NCBI RefSeq assembly: GCF_003265705.1
Contig: NW_020313057.1
Span: forward strand, 7,924,450 to 7,988,449
Direction of reading: 5' to 3'
From: Callorhinus ursinus
Taxonomy: Eukaryota; Chordata; Mammalia; Carnivora; Otariidae
DNA length: 64,000 nucleotides
Shown: positions 45,718 through 58,762 of the stretch, piece by piece
How positions within the stretch are numbered: the first letter of the stretch is position 1
How the letters are laid out: each line of letters starts with the position of its first letter
Notes under the pieces: generated by a model
What the model was told of the DNA's origin: nothing
Database searches by the model: none
What the model saw: only the letters and a program-made list of their open reading frames with translations
Made by a program: the position numbers and the translations under genes

Positions 45718-47063
45718 AGGTTTTGACTGGAGAGCTCTGTGATTAACACAGCAGGGGCAACATCACGATACTCTTCATAAGGCAGTGGCCTTAATCGCAG
45801 TCTAAATCAGGAAGGCTTGATCCACACGGGTGTGTAAGGTACATGGGAGGAAAAGGTGCACTGTGGGCAAAACTTTTATGGTTGACAGTGCATTACTTTC
45901 TTTCTCTTACCAGTTCTTGTCAGTTCATTGTTTCTCTCTCAGCCCTTTCTGCTCACGGTTGCCAGAGAAAGGGTACTAGTTCTTGCTTTGAAGGGAACAG
46001 AAGAGTGCACACGTTCTGAGGGTCAACTGTGGAAAATGGCACCAGCAGTGTATCCTGCTGACTGTCACTCTGTTCTCAGCAGCTCCTCCCTTCCAAATCC
46101 TGGGGATTAACACTGGGGTTATTTGCTCTTCATGTCAAGCCAGCCCAGAAGAATGGGCACGGCCAGTCAGTGGGATAAAACCAGCAAATGGGGACAAAGA
46201 CCCAACTTCCTCATCCTCACCAATAGCAATGAGGACCTTGTAAGTTTGATTTCAAAACACTGGAGGATTCCACCTTCGTATGTATAAAAAGAGTAGGAAG
46301 AATACCCAAGTAACTCAGACATGGAAGGCAGCCGCCACGTGATTTGCAGAAGTTCACAAATGGGAGTCAGGATCACAACCAGAATTGAAGTAAGTTCAGA
46401 AAAAAATGTTATTCCTGACTTCAACCCTAAACATGAAACCGTGAACTGTCAGAGGAGAATTAGCAACGTATTCGGTAATTAGATAAATTTTTTAACTCTT
46501 GACAGGGCATAGGAAAGACAGGTTGCTTTATCTTAATGTGGTTCTTATTTTATTTTTAAATAACCAGATAACTCAGTGGGGCAATTAACATTCTGAAACA
46601 ACAAATGATCGTATTACTGCCAGGTCCTGACTTACTGTAAAGTCTCCAAGGTAAAAAGGCTTTGAGCCCATAGTGAAACTCCATCCTCTTGTACTTAGGT
46701 AGGGCTCCTCAGAAGGTAGTATGTCTGGTGCCCCGCTGTTTGGAAATGACCCCAAGGCAGAAGTGGAAGATGAAGTTACAGCAGGAGAGACTGAGAATCT
46801 CAGAGGATTTGCTCTGTGATGCAGGGACTCTGGCCTGTGAGTGACAATTTCCAAAGAAGGTTTAACTGGAGGTATTGAAGGGTTGTGACTGTTTAGGTCT
46901 TTTACCCTGAGACAGTGATGGTGGCTGGTGGTCTCTGCATTTACTGTGTTGATTCTGGATGGCAACCCTGGAAAATTTTAGAAACAGGGAAATATCATAT
47001 GGAGTCTTGAAAGACATAACTCAGACATGCAAAATACATTTTCTCAAACATTCTTTTTTCCCC

Positions 47064-47067
<4 letters not shown>

Positions 47068-47146
<79 letters not shown>

Positions 47147-47147
47147 C
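47068..47147. repeat. Compound (CT)n(AC)n microsatellite
   Basis: (CT) about 14 units, a short AA interruption, then (CA) about 23 units. A likely polymorphic marker. Confidence 0.95.
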
Positions 47148-48568
47148 TTCTCTCCCCCTGGGGAAAAATCATGCATTGCATAGAATAGAACTGAATCTCC
47201 CACATGTTTCCCTCAAATAGGTTTTCCATAGTTATCATATGAGAGAAATACAATACAATATACAAGAGAAATATTATGGAATGGTGACTTTTCTAGTCAC
47301 TTAAGTTGTTTTTTTCTCTGAATCAAGGAGTTATAATAAAAAAAGACTCCAAAGCCAGTGGTATGTCCATGTTGCAAGTTATCATTTAGAGACTTAATAC
47401 CGCCAAATGATTCTAAGCTTTAACATCGTGGACATTAAGTCTCGGTGCACCATTGCATTTATAATGAAAATACTCACTTGCAGTTGTGAAAAGCTTAAAA
47501 TAAATTCTGAGTCAGGCCTGCATTAGAGAAGCTGCCCTCTGGCTGCCTGAAGAGGCAATGGGGAGGGTGCAGGGAGAGGTGACTTTGCACACTTACCCTG
47601 GCCTTATGGGCTCTCCTCTAAGCGAACCCTCCACTGTGACACAGGATGAGAACTTGGCCTTGGAGCCGAATGAGGCCCTGAAATCTGATCAGCTAAAAGC
47701 CAGTCTGCAGGAAGCTGTCATCACCTCACAGAGTTTGCAAAACTTAAAAGGGAACCACTTTCACTTTCAGGGTTCTTATAGACTATCAGCTATTTCTCAT
47801 ACCGAAGCATTCATGGCAGCTTCACCCTTGGATAAATTTGTGTTGTTTAGGGTCTTTTGTGGGTTTTTTTGTTTGTTTGTTTTGCCTTGCCCCAGCCTTC
47901 ATCCTTAATATCTCTACAAACCTCTGTGTTGTGTATCCTGGGCACCCGGAGGCTGGAAAGTTTCATCAGTGAAGATAAGATCTCCTGTGTGTACTTTCAT
48001 TCTAGCTATCTTTCCCTTTTTTACTAATTCTCCTCACTCCTGCTGCTGATTTACAATGCCAAAGCTGCGCCCTTATTTTTGCCGGATTCACAGAAGCACT
48101 TGGCTTTGAGGTGAGTGCTGGTGATGCGCTTGTGAATCACTTTGTAAATGTGTGCATGCACTTAGCTTAGCATATGGAAGGAATACCTTCTTTGTAGAGA
48201 CTCCATTGAGTCAGGATTTCCCAAAGAGCCATCTGCACCTGAGGACAACAAACCTTTATTCCATAATGATCACACTTTCTGACATAATTTCTTCTTTTAG
48301 GAGGATTTATTTTGAGCCAGACAAGAATTGGCTTTGTCTGTACTGAGAAAAGTTGCTGAGAAAGAAGTTGAAATGCTATGAATATTGATTTCAGTATGGC
48401 CCTTTTAAATGCCAAATTTAAAAAAATGGTTTCATCAATATAATATTCTTTCTTCTTGTTGCAATGTAAACTTGAACTGTGGAGAATATTTATACCAAAC
48501 CCTTAAAGAAGATATCACTTTCCAAATACACAGAAAGGAGACTTGTGAGGGAGTTTAAAAAGCATTGG

Positions 48569-48804
48569 TTGCCCCCCCTCTGCCGAACCAAGAGAGGCTA
48601 TGGACTCCAGAAACAAACTAAGGGTATTAGAGGGGAGGGGGTCTGGGGTGGGAGGATGGGTTAGCCTGGTGATGGGTATTAAGGAGGGTACCTATTGAAT
48701 GGAGCACTGGGGGTTATATGCAAACAATGACTCATGGAACAGTGCATCAAAAACTAATGATGTACTGTATGGTGACACATAACATAATAAAAATAAAATA
48801 AAAT
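48569..48804 (+). mobile_element. 5'-truncated L1, 3' UTR only
   Basis: L1 3' UTR ('gatgggttagcctggtgatg', 'actcatggaacagtgcatca') with an AAATAAAATAAAATAA tail. Flanked by the 12-bp duplication AAAAAGCATTGG at 48557-48568 and 48805-48816. Confidence 0.93.
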
Positions 48805-48816
48805 AAAAAGCATTGG

Positions 48817-49329
48817 CTCTTACTTTGACTGTTTTTAAATAGTTACTACATATGAGACCAGTGTGGGATAAGTGAGTCCTTCCTTGACTTGGAACTCTTT
48901 CATGATTGGTATGAGATTTAAATAAAATGCTGGTTGTGGAACACCAAACGTGGAGCCTGGAATATTAGATGCTCAACACATGCAGAGTGTGACCTTGACT
49001 GGTTTGAGGCCCCAGACACAAGGAACATATAATTGAGATTATGACCATAAAGTAGGCCTTAAACACTAGAGATAGAGCGAGCAAATATGAAAAGTGTAAT
49101 CCACTTAGTTTAATAACTAATTGTCCTGAATGTATTTTTCTTCTGATGGCACTATTTCCCCAGCTCACTTAGAAAGCAGAGGTGCTACAATGATATGAAT
49201 CTTCAAATGTGGGTCTTGAAAAGGAAGAAAAAGGCAGAGAAGGAGAAGAAGGAGGAGAGGGAAGGGAAAGAGTAGAAGAGTCATTACTTACGTATTATGT
49301 TATGCACTGAAAATGGGAAGTACTACCGC
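48817..49329. other. Unique DNA with a purine tract
   Basis: A purine-rich GAAGAAGGAG tract lies near 49220-49275. Nothing else recognised. Confidence 0.5.
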
Positions 49330-49535
49330 ATAGTAGTTTAAAGAAAGGGGGAGCAAGATGCCTGGATTCAAGCCCTGCACCAGTCTGTAATGGCTTTGTG
49401 ACCTCAGGCAGGTGAGTCAGTGCCTCAAGCCAGTTTCCTCTTCTTTGCAAAATGAGGGTAACAATTGCACCTTCCTCCTGGAGTTGCAGTGAGGATCAAA
49501 GGAGATAACAAGTCCAGTGCATTTAAGCAGCACCC
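49330..49535 (+). repeat. MIR relic
   Basis: 'gcctggattcaagccctgca', 'tgtgacctcaggcaggtgagtca' and 'cagtttcctcttctttgcaaaatg' follow the sense MIR consensus closely. Confidence 0.8.
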
Positions 49536-49904
49536 GTTCTCTTTGTAAATCACAAAGATGAACTATTGATATATATTTCTTCTGGAGCTTATAACAACCC
49601 TTAAAGGTTTGATCCTTTATCCACTTTTATCCTATTTTTCCAAAGATAAGTACATTTTTCAATGTGGGAGTGCTGATTCCAAGGCCATGCTCCTACCTCT
49701 GTGCCTTCCTACTTTATGGCAAGCTACAGGGAATCTCTGAATGGCCCACAAACTACTACCTTCTAATATTTTGATTTTATTAGCAACATGTATATATTTT
49801 GAGTTCTCAAAGTTATTAATGTACTGGTTTAGGACATATGTAATTTACAGATAGAATTTTGATGTCAAACACACTACAAAAAAAAAAGAAAAAGAAAAGA
49901 AAAC

Positions 49905-51587
49905 TATAGAGCAGTTCCTCTGATGAAGACTGGTGTAAAAAACCTCAATAAAATACTAGCAAACGAAATTCAATAGCATATAAAGGATCATACATCAGGA
50001 CAAAGTGGGATTTATTTCTGGAAGGATGGCTCAACACATGAAAATCTATCAATATAATACACCACGTGATCATCTCAATAGATGTAGAAAAAGCATTTGA
50101 TAAAATCAAACACATTTTCATGATAAAAACAGTCAACAAAACAAAAAATAGAAGGAAAGCATCTCAAATAATAAAGCCCCTATATGAAAATTCCACAGCT
50201 AGCATTATACTCCATGGTAAAAACTAAAAGCTTTAACTCTAAGATCAGGAATAAGACAAGAATATCCACTCTTGCCACTTATTTTCAACATAATATTGGA
50301 CGTCTGACCCAGAACAATTAGACAAAAAAGAGAAAGGTATCCAAATTGAAAGGAAGAGATAAAATTATCTCTGTTTATAGATGACATGATTCTTATATGT
50401 AGAAAACTCTAAAAAATCTACCAAAAAAAAACTGTTAGAACTAATAAATTAGAAAAGTTGCAGTATACAAAATCAATACACCAAATCAGTTGCATTTCTC
50501 TACACTAACAATTAACAATCTGAAAAGGAAATTTTAAAAAATAACATTGAAAATAATAAAATATTTAGGAATAAACTTAACCAAGCAGGTGGAAAACTTG
50601 CACACTGAAAATCACAAAACACTATTGAAAGAAACTGCAGAAGACACAAATAAATGGAAAGACATCCTGTGTTCATGGATAGGAAGACTGAATCTTGTTA
50701 AAGTATCCATACTACCCCAAAGTGACCTACAGATTCAGTGTAATCCCTATCAAAATCACAATGGCACTTTTTTTTGGCAGAAAAAGAAAAATCCTAAATT
50801 CATATGGAATCTTAAGGAACCTCAATAATCAAAAAATCTAGAGAAAGAACAGATCTTGAAGCCTCATATGTCCTGATTTCCAATCATGTTAAAGAGCTAC
50901 CAGAATCAAAACAGTATGGTACTAGCATAAAGACAGACATATAGACTAATGTGACGGGAGAGCCCAGAAATAAACTCACACATATACAATCAACTGATCT
51001 TCCAGAAGGTTGCCAAGAATACACAATGAAGAAAGGACCATCTCTTCCACAAATGGCACTGGGAAACTGGATGTCGACTTGTAAAGAATGAATTGGACTC
51101 AACACCACATACAAAAATTATCTCCAAAGGGATTAAAGACTTAAATGTAAGACCTATGCTATCAAAATACTGGAAGAAAACATAAGAGAAAAGCTTCATA
51201 TGTTGGATTTGGTAATGATTTCTTGGATCTGACCTAAAAACACAGGTAATAAAAATGGAAGTAAATAAATGAGATGATGTCAAACTCAAAACCTGCTCAT
51301 TATAGAACACAATCGACAGAGCGAAAAGGCAGCCTACAGAATGGGAGAAAATATTTGTAAATCAAATAAAAGATTAACTTCAGAATCTCCACAAGAAAAT
51401 AATAACCCAATTAAAAAACAGGCAAAAACTTATAGATATTTCTTCAAAGAAGATATAGAGTGGCCAAAAAGCATCTGAAAAGATACTTACCATCATAAAT
51501 CATTAGAGAGATGTAAATCAAAACCACAATGAAGCATCACCTCACCTCCTTAAGGATAGCCACTGTCAAAAAACAAAATGACAACAA

Positions 51588-51652
<65 letters not shown>

Positions 51653-51656
51653 GAAA

Positions 51657-51705
<49 letters not shown>

Positions 51706-52395
51706 ATAAAATAACAAGTGTTGGTGAGGATATAGAACCCTTGTATACTATTAGTAAGATTGCAAAGTGTGCAACTGCTATGGAAAACAATATGGAGTTT
51801 CCTCCAAAATTAAAAATAAAATAGCCATATGATTCAGCAATCTCTTTTGAGGAATTAAAGCGGAATCTCAAAGAGACACTTACACATCCATGTTCCTTGC
51901 TGTATTAGTCAAAATACCCGAAGGTGAATGGAACACAAAAGTCCATCAACAGATGAATGGATAAACAAAATGTGGTATATGCATACAATGAAATGTTATT
52001 CAGCCTTAAAAAAGAAATCCTGTCACAGGCTACAATACAGATGAACTGTGAGGACATTATGCTAAGTGAAATAAGCCAGTCATAAAAAGACAAATACTGT
52101 GTGGTCCCACTTACATGTGCTATCTAAAATAGTCAAATTCATAGAAACAGAAAGTAAAATGGTGGTTGCCAAGGGGTAGGAGGAAAAGGAAATGGGGAGT
52201 TGTTCAATGGTTATAGAGTTTCAGTATTGCAACATGAAAAGTTCTAGAGTTCTGTTGCACAATGTGAATATAACTAATACTAACACTACTGAACTCTACA
52301 CTTAAAAATGATAAATTTTACATTATGTGTTTTTTATGTTATGTACGACCTTAAGATGGTAAACTTTGTTATGTGTTTTTATCACAATTAAAGGT
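49905..52395 (+). mobile_element. Old L1 3' half (L1MA/L1MB age)
   Basis: Decayed ORF2 from the RT region ('ctcaatagatgtagaaaaagcatttga' at 50073, a degenerate 'gatgacatgattcttatatg' at the FADD position near 50380) through the C-terminus ('gtccatcaacagatgaatgg') to a 3' UTR ending near 'tatcacaattaaaggtaaaa'. Many frame breaks; the longest ORF left is 93 codons. A GAAA microsatellite expanded inside it. It is much more diverged from the two young L1s than they are from each other. Confidence 0.85.
51588..51707. repeat. (GAAA)n microsatellite
   Basis: About 120 bp of GAAA units with a GAGAAAGAAG interruption near 51651-51662. It is inside the old L1, probably grown from an A-rich stretch. 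Confidence 0.95.
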
Positions 52396-53629
52396 AAAAA
52401 TTCATTCATTCATTAATATAAGGAATACTGAAGACAAATGTGGTAGGGGGAAAGGATTAGTTTGGCTACTGCTCATTGAAAGCAGGTCTACAAAAAATAG
52501 TTTCAAAATTAATATTGAAAAAATATTTTTAGTTGAGTTCCATCCCACTGGACATTTATCAAACACTTTTATGGTACAGTAGAACACCTCTGATGGACCT
52601 TTAATAAATATTTCCGTAGATAAATCTTCAAAATATATATCTTAAAGTGATGATTTCTCACCCTTACGAATCATAGGAAAATTTCTCCATAGTAACATCT
52701 ACTTTGTTGGCATTTCCCCCACCTTCCAAAGAGGTTGTTAGCCCTTTGGATAATTTTCAGAATTACGCTGATTTCATTTGGGAGAAAGCTATTTTGAATC
52801 CATGAATTAATTCAAGTAGGGGGAAGTCTACACGTTGTATCCCTTGGGAAAACGGAATTGTTTGATGCTTGGCAAAAGGAAGACCACGGGGAGGGGCAAA
52901 AGAATAAGCAGACATGAAAAGTCAAAGATGGGAAGAGAAATAGGGAACGAGTATGAAATTAAGAAGAGGTGACATTTATAAAAGAGGAGCGTAGAGGGTG
53001 GAATAAGTTTAAGTTAGAGAAAAATCACCTAGGAGTTGAATATCAGGCAATAGAGAGGACATTCACACTCTTTTAAAAGCGAACTCCATTGAGTTGAACT
53101 GGAAACAGAAAATTAACACATTTAGAGACTCTGAGGTGCTTCTTGTAGTTCCTGTAGATTCGGTTCGCTGTGACCTAAAATAGTGTTTGCCGGGGGTCTT
53201 CACGAATGGAGAGATGAAGAAAGTCAAGCTACTTATAGAGAAGTAAATATAATGTCAATTATTTCAGTTAGCAAAACATGGTTTTTAAATATGAAAATAT
53301 AGAAATAAAGACTAAGGGATAACATATCTCTTGCAGGATTTACGTATATGGTTAAGACGATTCAAAAAGCGCCTACAGAGAATTCTCTCCATGCCTCAAG
53401 CTGTAGGAGACTTTTGGAGGGACGCGTAAAGGGCATATATGATCCTTGCCTGCTAAAACTCACAACCTCCCTCAGAAGAGTAAGGACTTACATGCATGAA
53501 AAGCCTTGAGATCCATTCACCAAAGTTATTTATGAGCGCCTCAACCATGACGTAAAAAGTGTGGGCAACCAAGAAGGGGAGGCTAAATCCAGGAGCAGTG
53601 ATGGGTGAAGACCGAGACTGAATGTTATT
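52396..53629. other. Unique DNA
   Basis: No gene or repeat recognised. Confidence 0.5.
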
Positions 53630-53644
53630 AAGAATTGGAAAAGA

Positions 53645-53834
53645 GGGGCGCCTGGGTGGCACAGTCGATTAAGCATTCGACTCTTGGTTTCTGCTCAGGT
53701 CGTGATCTCAGGGTCATGAGACTGAACCCTGCATGGGGCTCCACAGTTAGTAGGGGGTCTGCTGGAGAGTCTCTCTTCCTCTCCCCTACCCCTCTCCCCC
53801 CTAAATTAAATAAATAAATCTTAAAAAAAAAAAA
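53645..53834 (+). mobile_element. CAN-SINE, full length
   Basis: GGGGCGCCTGGGTGGCACAGTCG head, CT body and AAATAAATAAATCTT plus poly-A tail. Target duplication: AAGAATTGGAAAAGA (53630-53644) and AAGAAGTGGATAAGA (53835-53849), two mismatches in 15. Confidence 0.9.
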
Positions 53835-53849
53835 AAAGAAGTGGATAAG

Positions 53850-54615
53850 AGAAGAGAAAGGGGACCCTGGGAAGGGGACATGATGTACAATGGTTTGGCA
53901 GGCTATTCACATTTTTCTGAGTAAAGGAAACGTTGGCAGGGACAAAGAAGAGGAAATCGGACCTCTGGGCTAAATCACAAATGGCATAGAATGGGTCTCA
54001 AAGGTAGAATGCCTAAGGATGGAGATACAGGAGCTGAGGATAACTGAAGCTTTTCATCTGGAAGATGCAGGCTAAGATGCTCAGTGGACACACCGAAATC
54101 ATTGAAAAAGAAAAAAAAGAGAGATTGGTTATAATGGTAGGTGACAAATCCATAAAGCACTTTTTTTCCTAGGCTATATTTGACCAACTTCTACAACTTT
54201 AGAGTATAGTTTCTCTCCCTCTCTCTCTCTGCCCCCCTTCTTCTGTTCTGCCACAAGAGAGAGGCGAAGGGACTTTAGTAAGAATTCAAGTTGCTTTTTA
54301 AAATAATCTTTGTTTGAGGCCTGAGTTGTCCATGCAGACTCTTAGGCTTTTTCCAGGAACCTTCTGGGAAGTTGAGGCGTGTACCTGGTCTTTGAACTCT
54401 GAGCTAGTCAGGGGTGCTCCCTTCTTTGCAAGGCTAGGAAAATCCAACACAAGGCAGAAGTATTCCAGGAAAAAATTTCTTTAGACTGTGAACACAACCT
54501 CATGGAAAGATCTGTAGTAAAAGAAAGAAATCACAAAAATATAGAAAAAAAAAGAAAAATTCTTAGATGAAGAGGTGAGAAGGAAAATGAGTAACATTTT
54601 TGGTCGTATTTTCAT
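53850..54615. other. Unique DNA
   Basis: Nothing recognised. Confidence 0.5.
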
Positions 54616-54629
54616 AAATATTTGACCAA

Positions 54630-54829
54630 GGGGCGCCTGGATGGCTCAGTCAGTTAAGTGGCTGCCTTCTGCTCACGTCATGATCCCAGGGTCCTGGGAT
54701 CGAGCCCCGCATCGGGCTCCCTGCTCAGCGGGAAGCCAGCTTCTCCCTCTACCTGCCACTTCCCCTGCTTGTGCTCTCTCTCTCTCTCTCTTTCTCTGTC
54801 AAATAAATAAATAAAATAAAATAAAAAAG
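54630..54829 (+). mobile_element. CAN-SINE, full length, young type
   Basis: GGGGCGCCTGGATGGCTCAGTCAG head, GGGATCGAGCCCCGCATCGG B-box region, CT-rich body and tail. Target duplication: AAATATTTGACCAA (54616-54629) and AAATATTTGAACAA (54830-54843). Confidence 0.93.
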
Positions 54830-54843
54830 AAATATTTGAACAA

Positions 54844-55559
54844 AACCATTAAATATTTGTTGAGCATCTGTATTTGAGGTGTTAAATTATTTTGTTCATT
54901 TGTATAACTATCAGATTTACTCTTTCTCTGAATGTGTCTAGAAGACATTCTTTCCAACCCTCACCTCTGCCCTCACTTTCTCTCTTTGCCCTGAGCAAAA
55001 TAACACATCTACTTGTCAACGCTGGTTTTCTTTGGACACGTAATACACCATGGTTTGCTTAAGTAGCCAACAGGAATTTCCTGACAGGACTTCAGCCTTG
55101 CTGCATCATGGACACATCTGACAGTGGAACCACATTGTGCCACAGTTTGGTTATAAAAAGCTGATATGGTTATGGTTATAGATATAGATGGTAGAGCTAG
55201 GACCAACTTTTGGCATATCTACACATAACACAAGGGGCTATTTGGCACAGATCAACATTCTTTTTTTTTTTTTCCTTCCTACTTTTCCTTGCTACTCATA
55301 GGGGTATGTGTTAAAGTTGACCAGGGGAATGTGATCCGGGCAAAGGATTAGAAGAGAAGGTCTCCAGAGGCTCAAGGAACAACATTTCCAAAGTTTAATT
55401 TTTTCCAATTACTTAAATAACTAAATTATCACTTAAGGCTCCCTACTTATGTATAAGGAACTATCACTGAAGAAAAAATATCTTGCAGTGTTAAATAATG
55501 AAAGTCTGACTAGATTGAGGCAAAAATAATCTGCACAATATCTATATGATTAGGAAAGA
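54844..55559. other. Unique DNA
   Basis: Nothing recognised apart from a T-run near 55261. Confidence 0.5.
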
Positions 55560-55860
55560 TTGCCAACAGATTCGTTCATTTATTCCACTAACATTGAGAG
55601 CAAATCTACTATTTATCCAGGCACTGCTCGAGGCATCAGCTGAAGAATGCTGTCCTCATGGGGTTTGCAATCTAGTGCCAAGAGACATATAACTTTTGAA
55701 AAATAGTAAAAACATACCCAGTAATTATATGGTAAAGGCTTTCAACAAAAATGGAGAAGAGAATAAGCAAGCTGGGAAGGGGGTCATTTTAAAGAAGGTG
55801 TCAGGAAAAGCTTCCTTTAGGAGACAACAGGCAAATGAAGAAGCTGATGGAGGTGAACTC
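55560..55860 (-). repeat. L2 LINE 3'-end relic
   Basis: 'tcgttcatttattccact', 'tccaggcactgctcgaggca', 'ctgtcctcatggggtttgca' and 'gtcaggaaaagcttcctttaggaga' follow the antisense L2 3' end over about 300 bp. Confidence 0.75.
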
Positions 55861-55928
55861 ATGTTTATAAGCCACACTCACATAATATATTGTCACTGTT
55901 TCATTGGGTCATCAAACCAGGAGTCCCA

Positions 55929-56142
55929 CGGCGCCTGGGTAGCTCAGTCGGTTAAGCATCTGACTCTTGATTTCAGCTCAGGTCATTATCTCAGGGTCGT
56001 GAGCTTGAGCCCCACGTCAGGCTCTGCACTCAGTGGGGAGTCTGCTTGAAATTCTGTCTCTCTCTCCCTTTGCCCTCCCTGCCTACACTCTCTCTCTCTC
56101 TCTCTCTCAAATAATAAACAAATCTTAAAAAAAAAAACAACA
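55929..56142 (+). mobile_element. CAN-SINE, full length
   Basis: GGCGCCTGGGTAGCTCAGTCGG head, CT-rich body and A-rich tail. Target duplication: AAACCAGGAGTCCCA (55914-55928) and AAACCATGGGTCCCA (56143-56157), two mismatches in 15. Confidence 0.92.
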
Positions 56143-56249
56143 AAACCATGGGTCCCATAATGGATTCTGTCCCAGGCTAATTCTTGTACAAAATGTATGG
56201 CATAATAGGTGATCTGTTAGTAGCCTTTGATTTCACTGTGGAATACATC

Positions 56250-56400
56250 AATGGCCAATTTATCTAATCTTTTGCCTCAGTTTCCTCACTTTAAAACAAG
56301 GGGAAAGATACTACCTAGCTCATTGGACTGTGTAAAGATAATTTTGTTACATACAAAGGGCTTAGGACAATAATAATAATACATTATTATTGCTATTTTT
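56250..56400 (+). repeat. MIR relic
   Basis: 'tttgcctcagtttcctcactttaaaacaagggg', 'acctagctcattgga' and 'aagggcttaggacaataata' follow the 3' half of the MIR. Confidence 0.7.
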
Positions 56401-57881
56401 TTATTAACAAAAGAATCAACTAGGAAAAGCTAAAACATCTCATAGCATACACTTTCTGTTGAAGGTATGATAAACTTTTTGGAGATATAAATGAAGAGTT
56501 GTTAATTTGTTATAAAGTTACAAATGTTTGACCCTTTTCCATTATATACAGTTTAATGTCTGGGTTTGGATTTATGAAATGGATAAAGTAAAGGTCATAA
56601 GAATTTTTGGGAGTGGGATGGAGTCTTAAACATCAGCGTCATGCTATGAACCAAGTATTGCTTGGGGCAAAGATTTTATTCCTTATTCCTAATTTAATCA
56701 TCTTGGACAGTCCAATTTTTTTTTTAACTTGGCGTAGTTAACTATTTTTAATCAGCACAGAACAACATCAAATTCTATATATGACATACGAATTTGGGGA
56801 AGAAGGGAATCATTGAACTAGTACACACTGACATACAGGGAATAAATTGAAGGAAACCAGGTTCAAATTTCCAGTTACCTAGTATATTTACAAAGTGGAA
56901 TGTGACAAAAATCCTACTGTTACTCCCAATACTCCGAAAAACCAAATGAGATATCTTTAACAGAATTATTGCCTTGTCTGATGGGCTGTGCGTCCACAAG
57001 AAAAGAATCCCAAAGTTAAAAGGGTACTAGTGGTTACTGAGTGATGCAAGTCTAGATTGGTCTAGCAACAAAACTGTTATCTTCCACATGACAGTTTTCT
57101 CCTAGCAGCCAATACCAAGGTCCCCTGTCCCCACTGTATTTTTTAAAGATTCAGTAAAGTTGAGGTATCCAAAACTAGAATAAGGGGATGCTTATTTTCA
57201 ACTATTTGAAGAGCATAGATAGTTGTTCCCTAAACAAACAAAAAGGCTTAAGTGTATTTTCAACAACTGGAGCCAAAGGAGGGACAATGCATGTCTTTAC
57301 TTCTCCCCAGTGCCCTTTCTGCCACATTCTAAGTCCATTTGTACCACAGTAGCAACATTCTTTTTTTCCCCCATATAATCAAACATTTAGCCTCACAGGG
57401 TTATTAATCACACTTTGCACTTAGACGGCCTGAGTTTGAAAGGACATTGCTTAGAATTCTATAAACAGTCATTAATCCTTAAAAAAAAAAAAACAGAAAG
57501 TTATGTGTTTCGTAATCATTTTACTCAAATTATGGAGTGTATAGAACTATGGAATTACCAAAGGCTCGCCAGTTTTCATAGGATCCATGGTCTTTAATTG
57601 TTTTCTAGATGTGAAAATAGTGGTAGGTTTGATACAGTGAAATTGTTGAAAGATCCTAGCCACTTTGCCTAAGGCCAGACATCCTTTAGTCTTCTTTTTT
57701 TAACTGTTGCTTGAAGGTCATTTTTTCTCTGACACTGGAGTACGTCCTTGAGGTGCCCTATTGCCCTCTGTTGAGTTGCTTGCCCTTACCAGTATCCACA
57801 TACATGATTCCCTTTGCTTCCGTAATTAAGTTTTTTCAAAATGAGGGCATAAGACCTAACAACATTATTTGTTTTGCTTGT
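56401..57881. other. Unique DNA
   Basis: No gene or repeat recognised; short T- and A-runs only. Confidence 0.5.
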
Positions 57882-57893
57882 TATTGCTTTTCT

Positions 57894-58095
57894 TTTTTCT
57901 TTTTTTTTTTTTAAGATTTTATTTATTTGACAGAGAGAGACACAGCGAGAGGGAAACAAGCAGGGGGAGTGGAAGAGGGAGAAGCAGACTCCCCGCGGAG
58001 CAGGGAGCCCCATGTGGCTCCATCCCAGGATCCCGGGACCATGACCCGAGCCAAAGGTTGATACTTAATGACTAAGCTACCCAGGCACCCCTCAC
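57894..58095 (-). mobile_element. CAN-SINE, full length
   Basis: Minus-strand SINE with the head ending CCCAGGCACCCC near 58091 and an AAGATTTTATTTATTTGACAG tail junction. Flanked by TATTGCTTTTCT at 57882-57893 and 58096-58107. Confidence 0.93.
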
Positions 58096-58146
58096 TATTG
58101 CTTTTCTAATCCCTAGCATGATGCTCATAGTAAATCATGTATGTTT

Positions 58147-58350
58147 TTTTTTTTAAGATTTTTATCCATTTATTTGAGAGCGAGAAAGAGAGAGAGTGTG
58201 TGTGTGAATGAACAGAAGGGATGGGCAGAGGGAGAAGCAGACTCTCTGCTGAGCAGGGAGCCTGATACAGGGCTTGATCCCAGGACCCTGAGATCATGAC
58301 CTGAGCCGAAAGCAGCCGCTTAACCAAGTGAGCCACCCAGGCGCCCCACA
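58147..58350 (-). mobile_element. CAN-SINE, full length
   Basis: A second SINE in the same orientation only 50 bp from the previous one. A GTGTGTGTGTG run sits in the body. ATGTATGTTT at 58137-58146 recurs after the element (58353 on), giving a short target duplication. Confidence 0.91.
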
Positions 58351-58399
58351 CAATGTATGTTTATTTTTGAGTGATGAATGTAATACGGCTCTGAAGTTC

Positions 58400-58478
58400 C
58401 AAGTAAAATTCAGCCTCTATTATGAACTCACTGTGTGACCTTAGGCAAATTCATTGAACTTCCTAGTGCTCAGAATCT
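58400..58478 (+). repeat. MIR scrap
   Basis: 'gaactcactgtgtgaccttaggcaaattcattgaacttc' is the MIR core in sense orientation. Confidence 0.7.
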
Positions 58479-58539
58479 TTTTTCCTTTTTTTTTTTTTTT
58501 TGCAGAAATAATAATGCTAACAGTTTAGGAGCAATTTTT

Positions 58540-58762
58540 GATGTATCAAAAGTTGTTACAAGCAATGTATTAGCTCATTAAATCATATAAAAATCCTATG
58601 AAGTAGATATTCATTATCTTGAATGCATAGTTGAAAGAATTAAGGCCCAGAGGGATTAAATGACCTGTGTTATTAGTAAAGCTATCAAGGACAGAATTGG
58701 GAATTTGAATCCAGGCATTTAGTCTCAAGGGCCCAGGCTCTTAGTCATGCACTATGTGCGCC
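58540..58762 (-). repeat. MIR relic
   Basis: 'gcaatgtattagctcattaaatcata', 'ttaaggcccagagggattaaatga', 'gaatttgaatccaggcattt' and 'gcccaggctcttagtcatgcac' follow the antisense MIR over almost its full length. Confidence 0.78.

Larger units (their letters stand above)
45353..48556. other. 3.2-kb unique stretch
   Basis: Contains the 34-bp tandem duplication at 45650 and the CT/AC microsatellite at 47068. ORFs at 46585-46965 and 47558-47908 have no recognisable domain. Confidence 0.45.

Noticed and set aside
46585..47908. ORFs of 126 and 116 codons
   Set aside because: No family recognised and no supporting gene structure.
51529..51871. Lys-rich ORF on the plus strand and Phe/Leu/Ser-rich ORF on the minus strand
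   Set aside because: Translation of the GAAA microsatellite.
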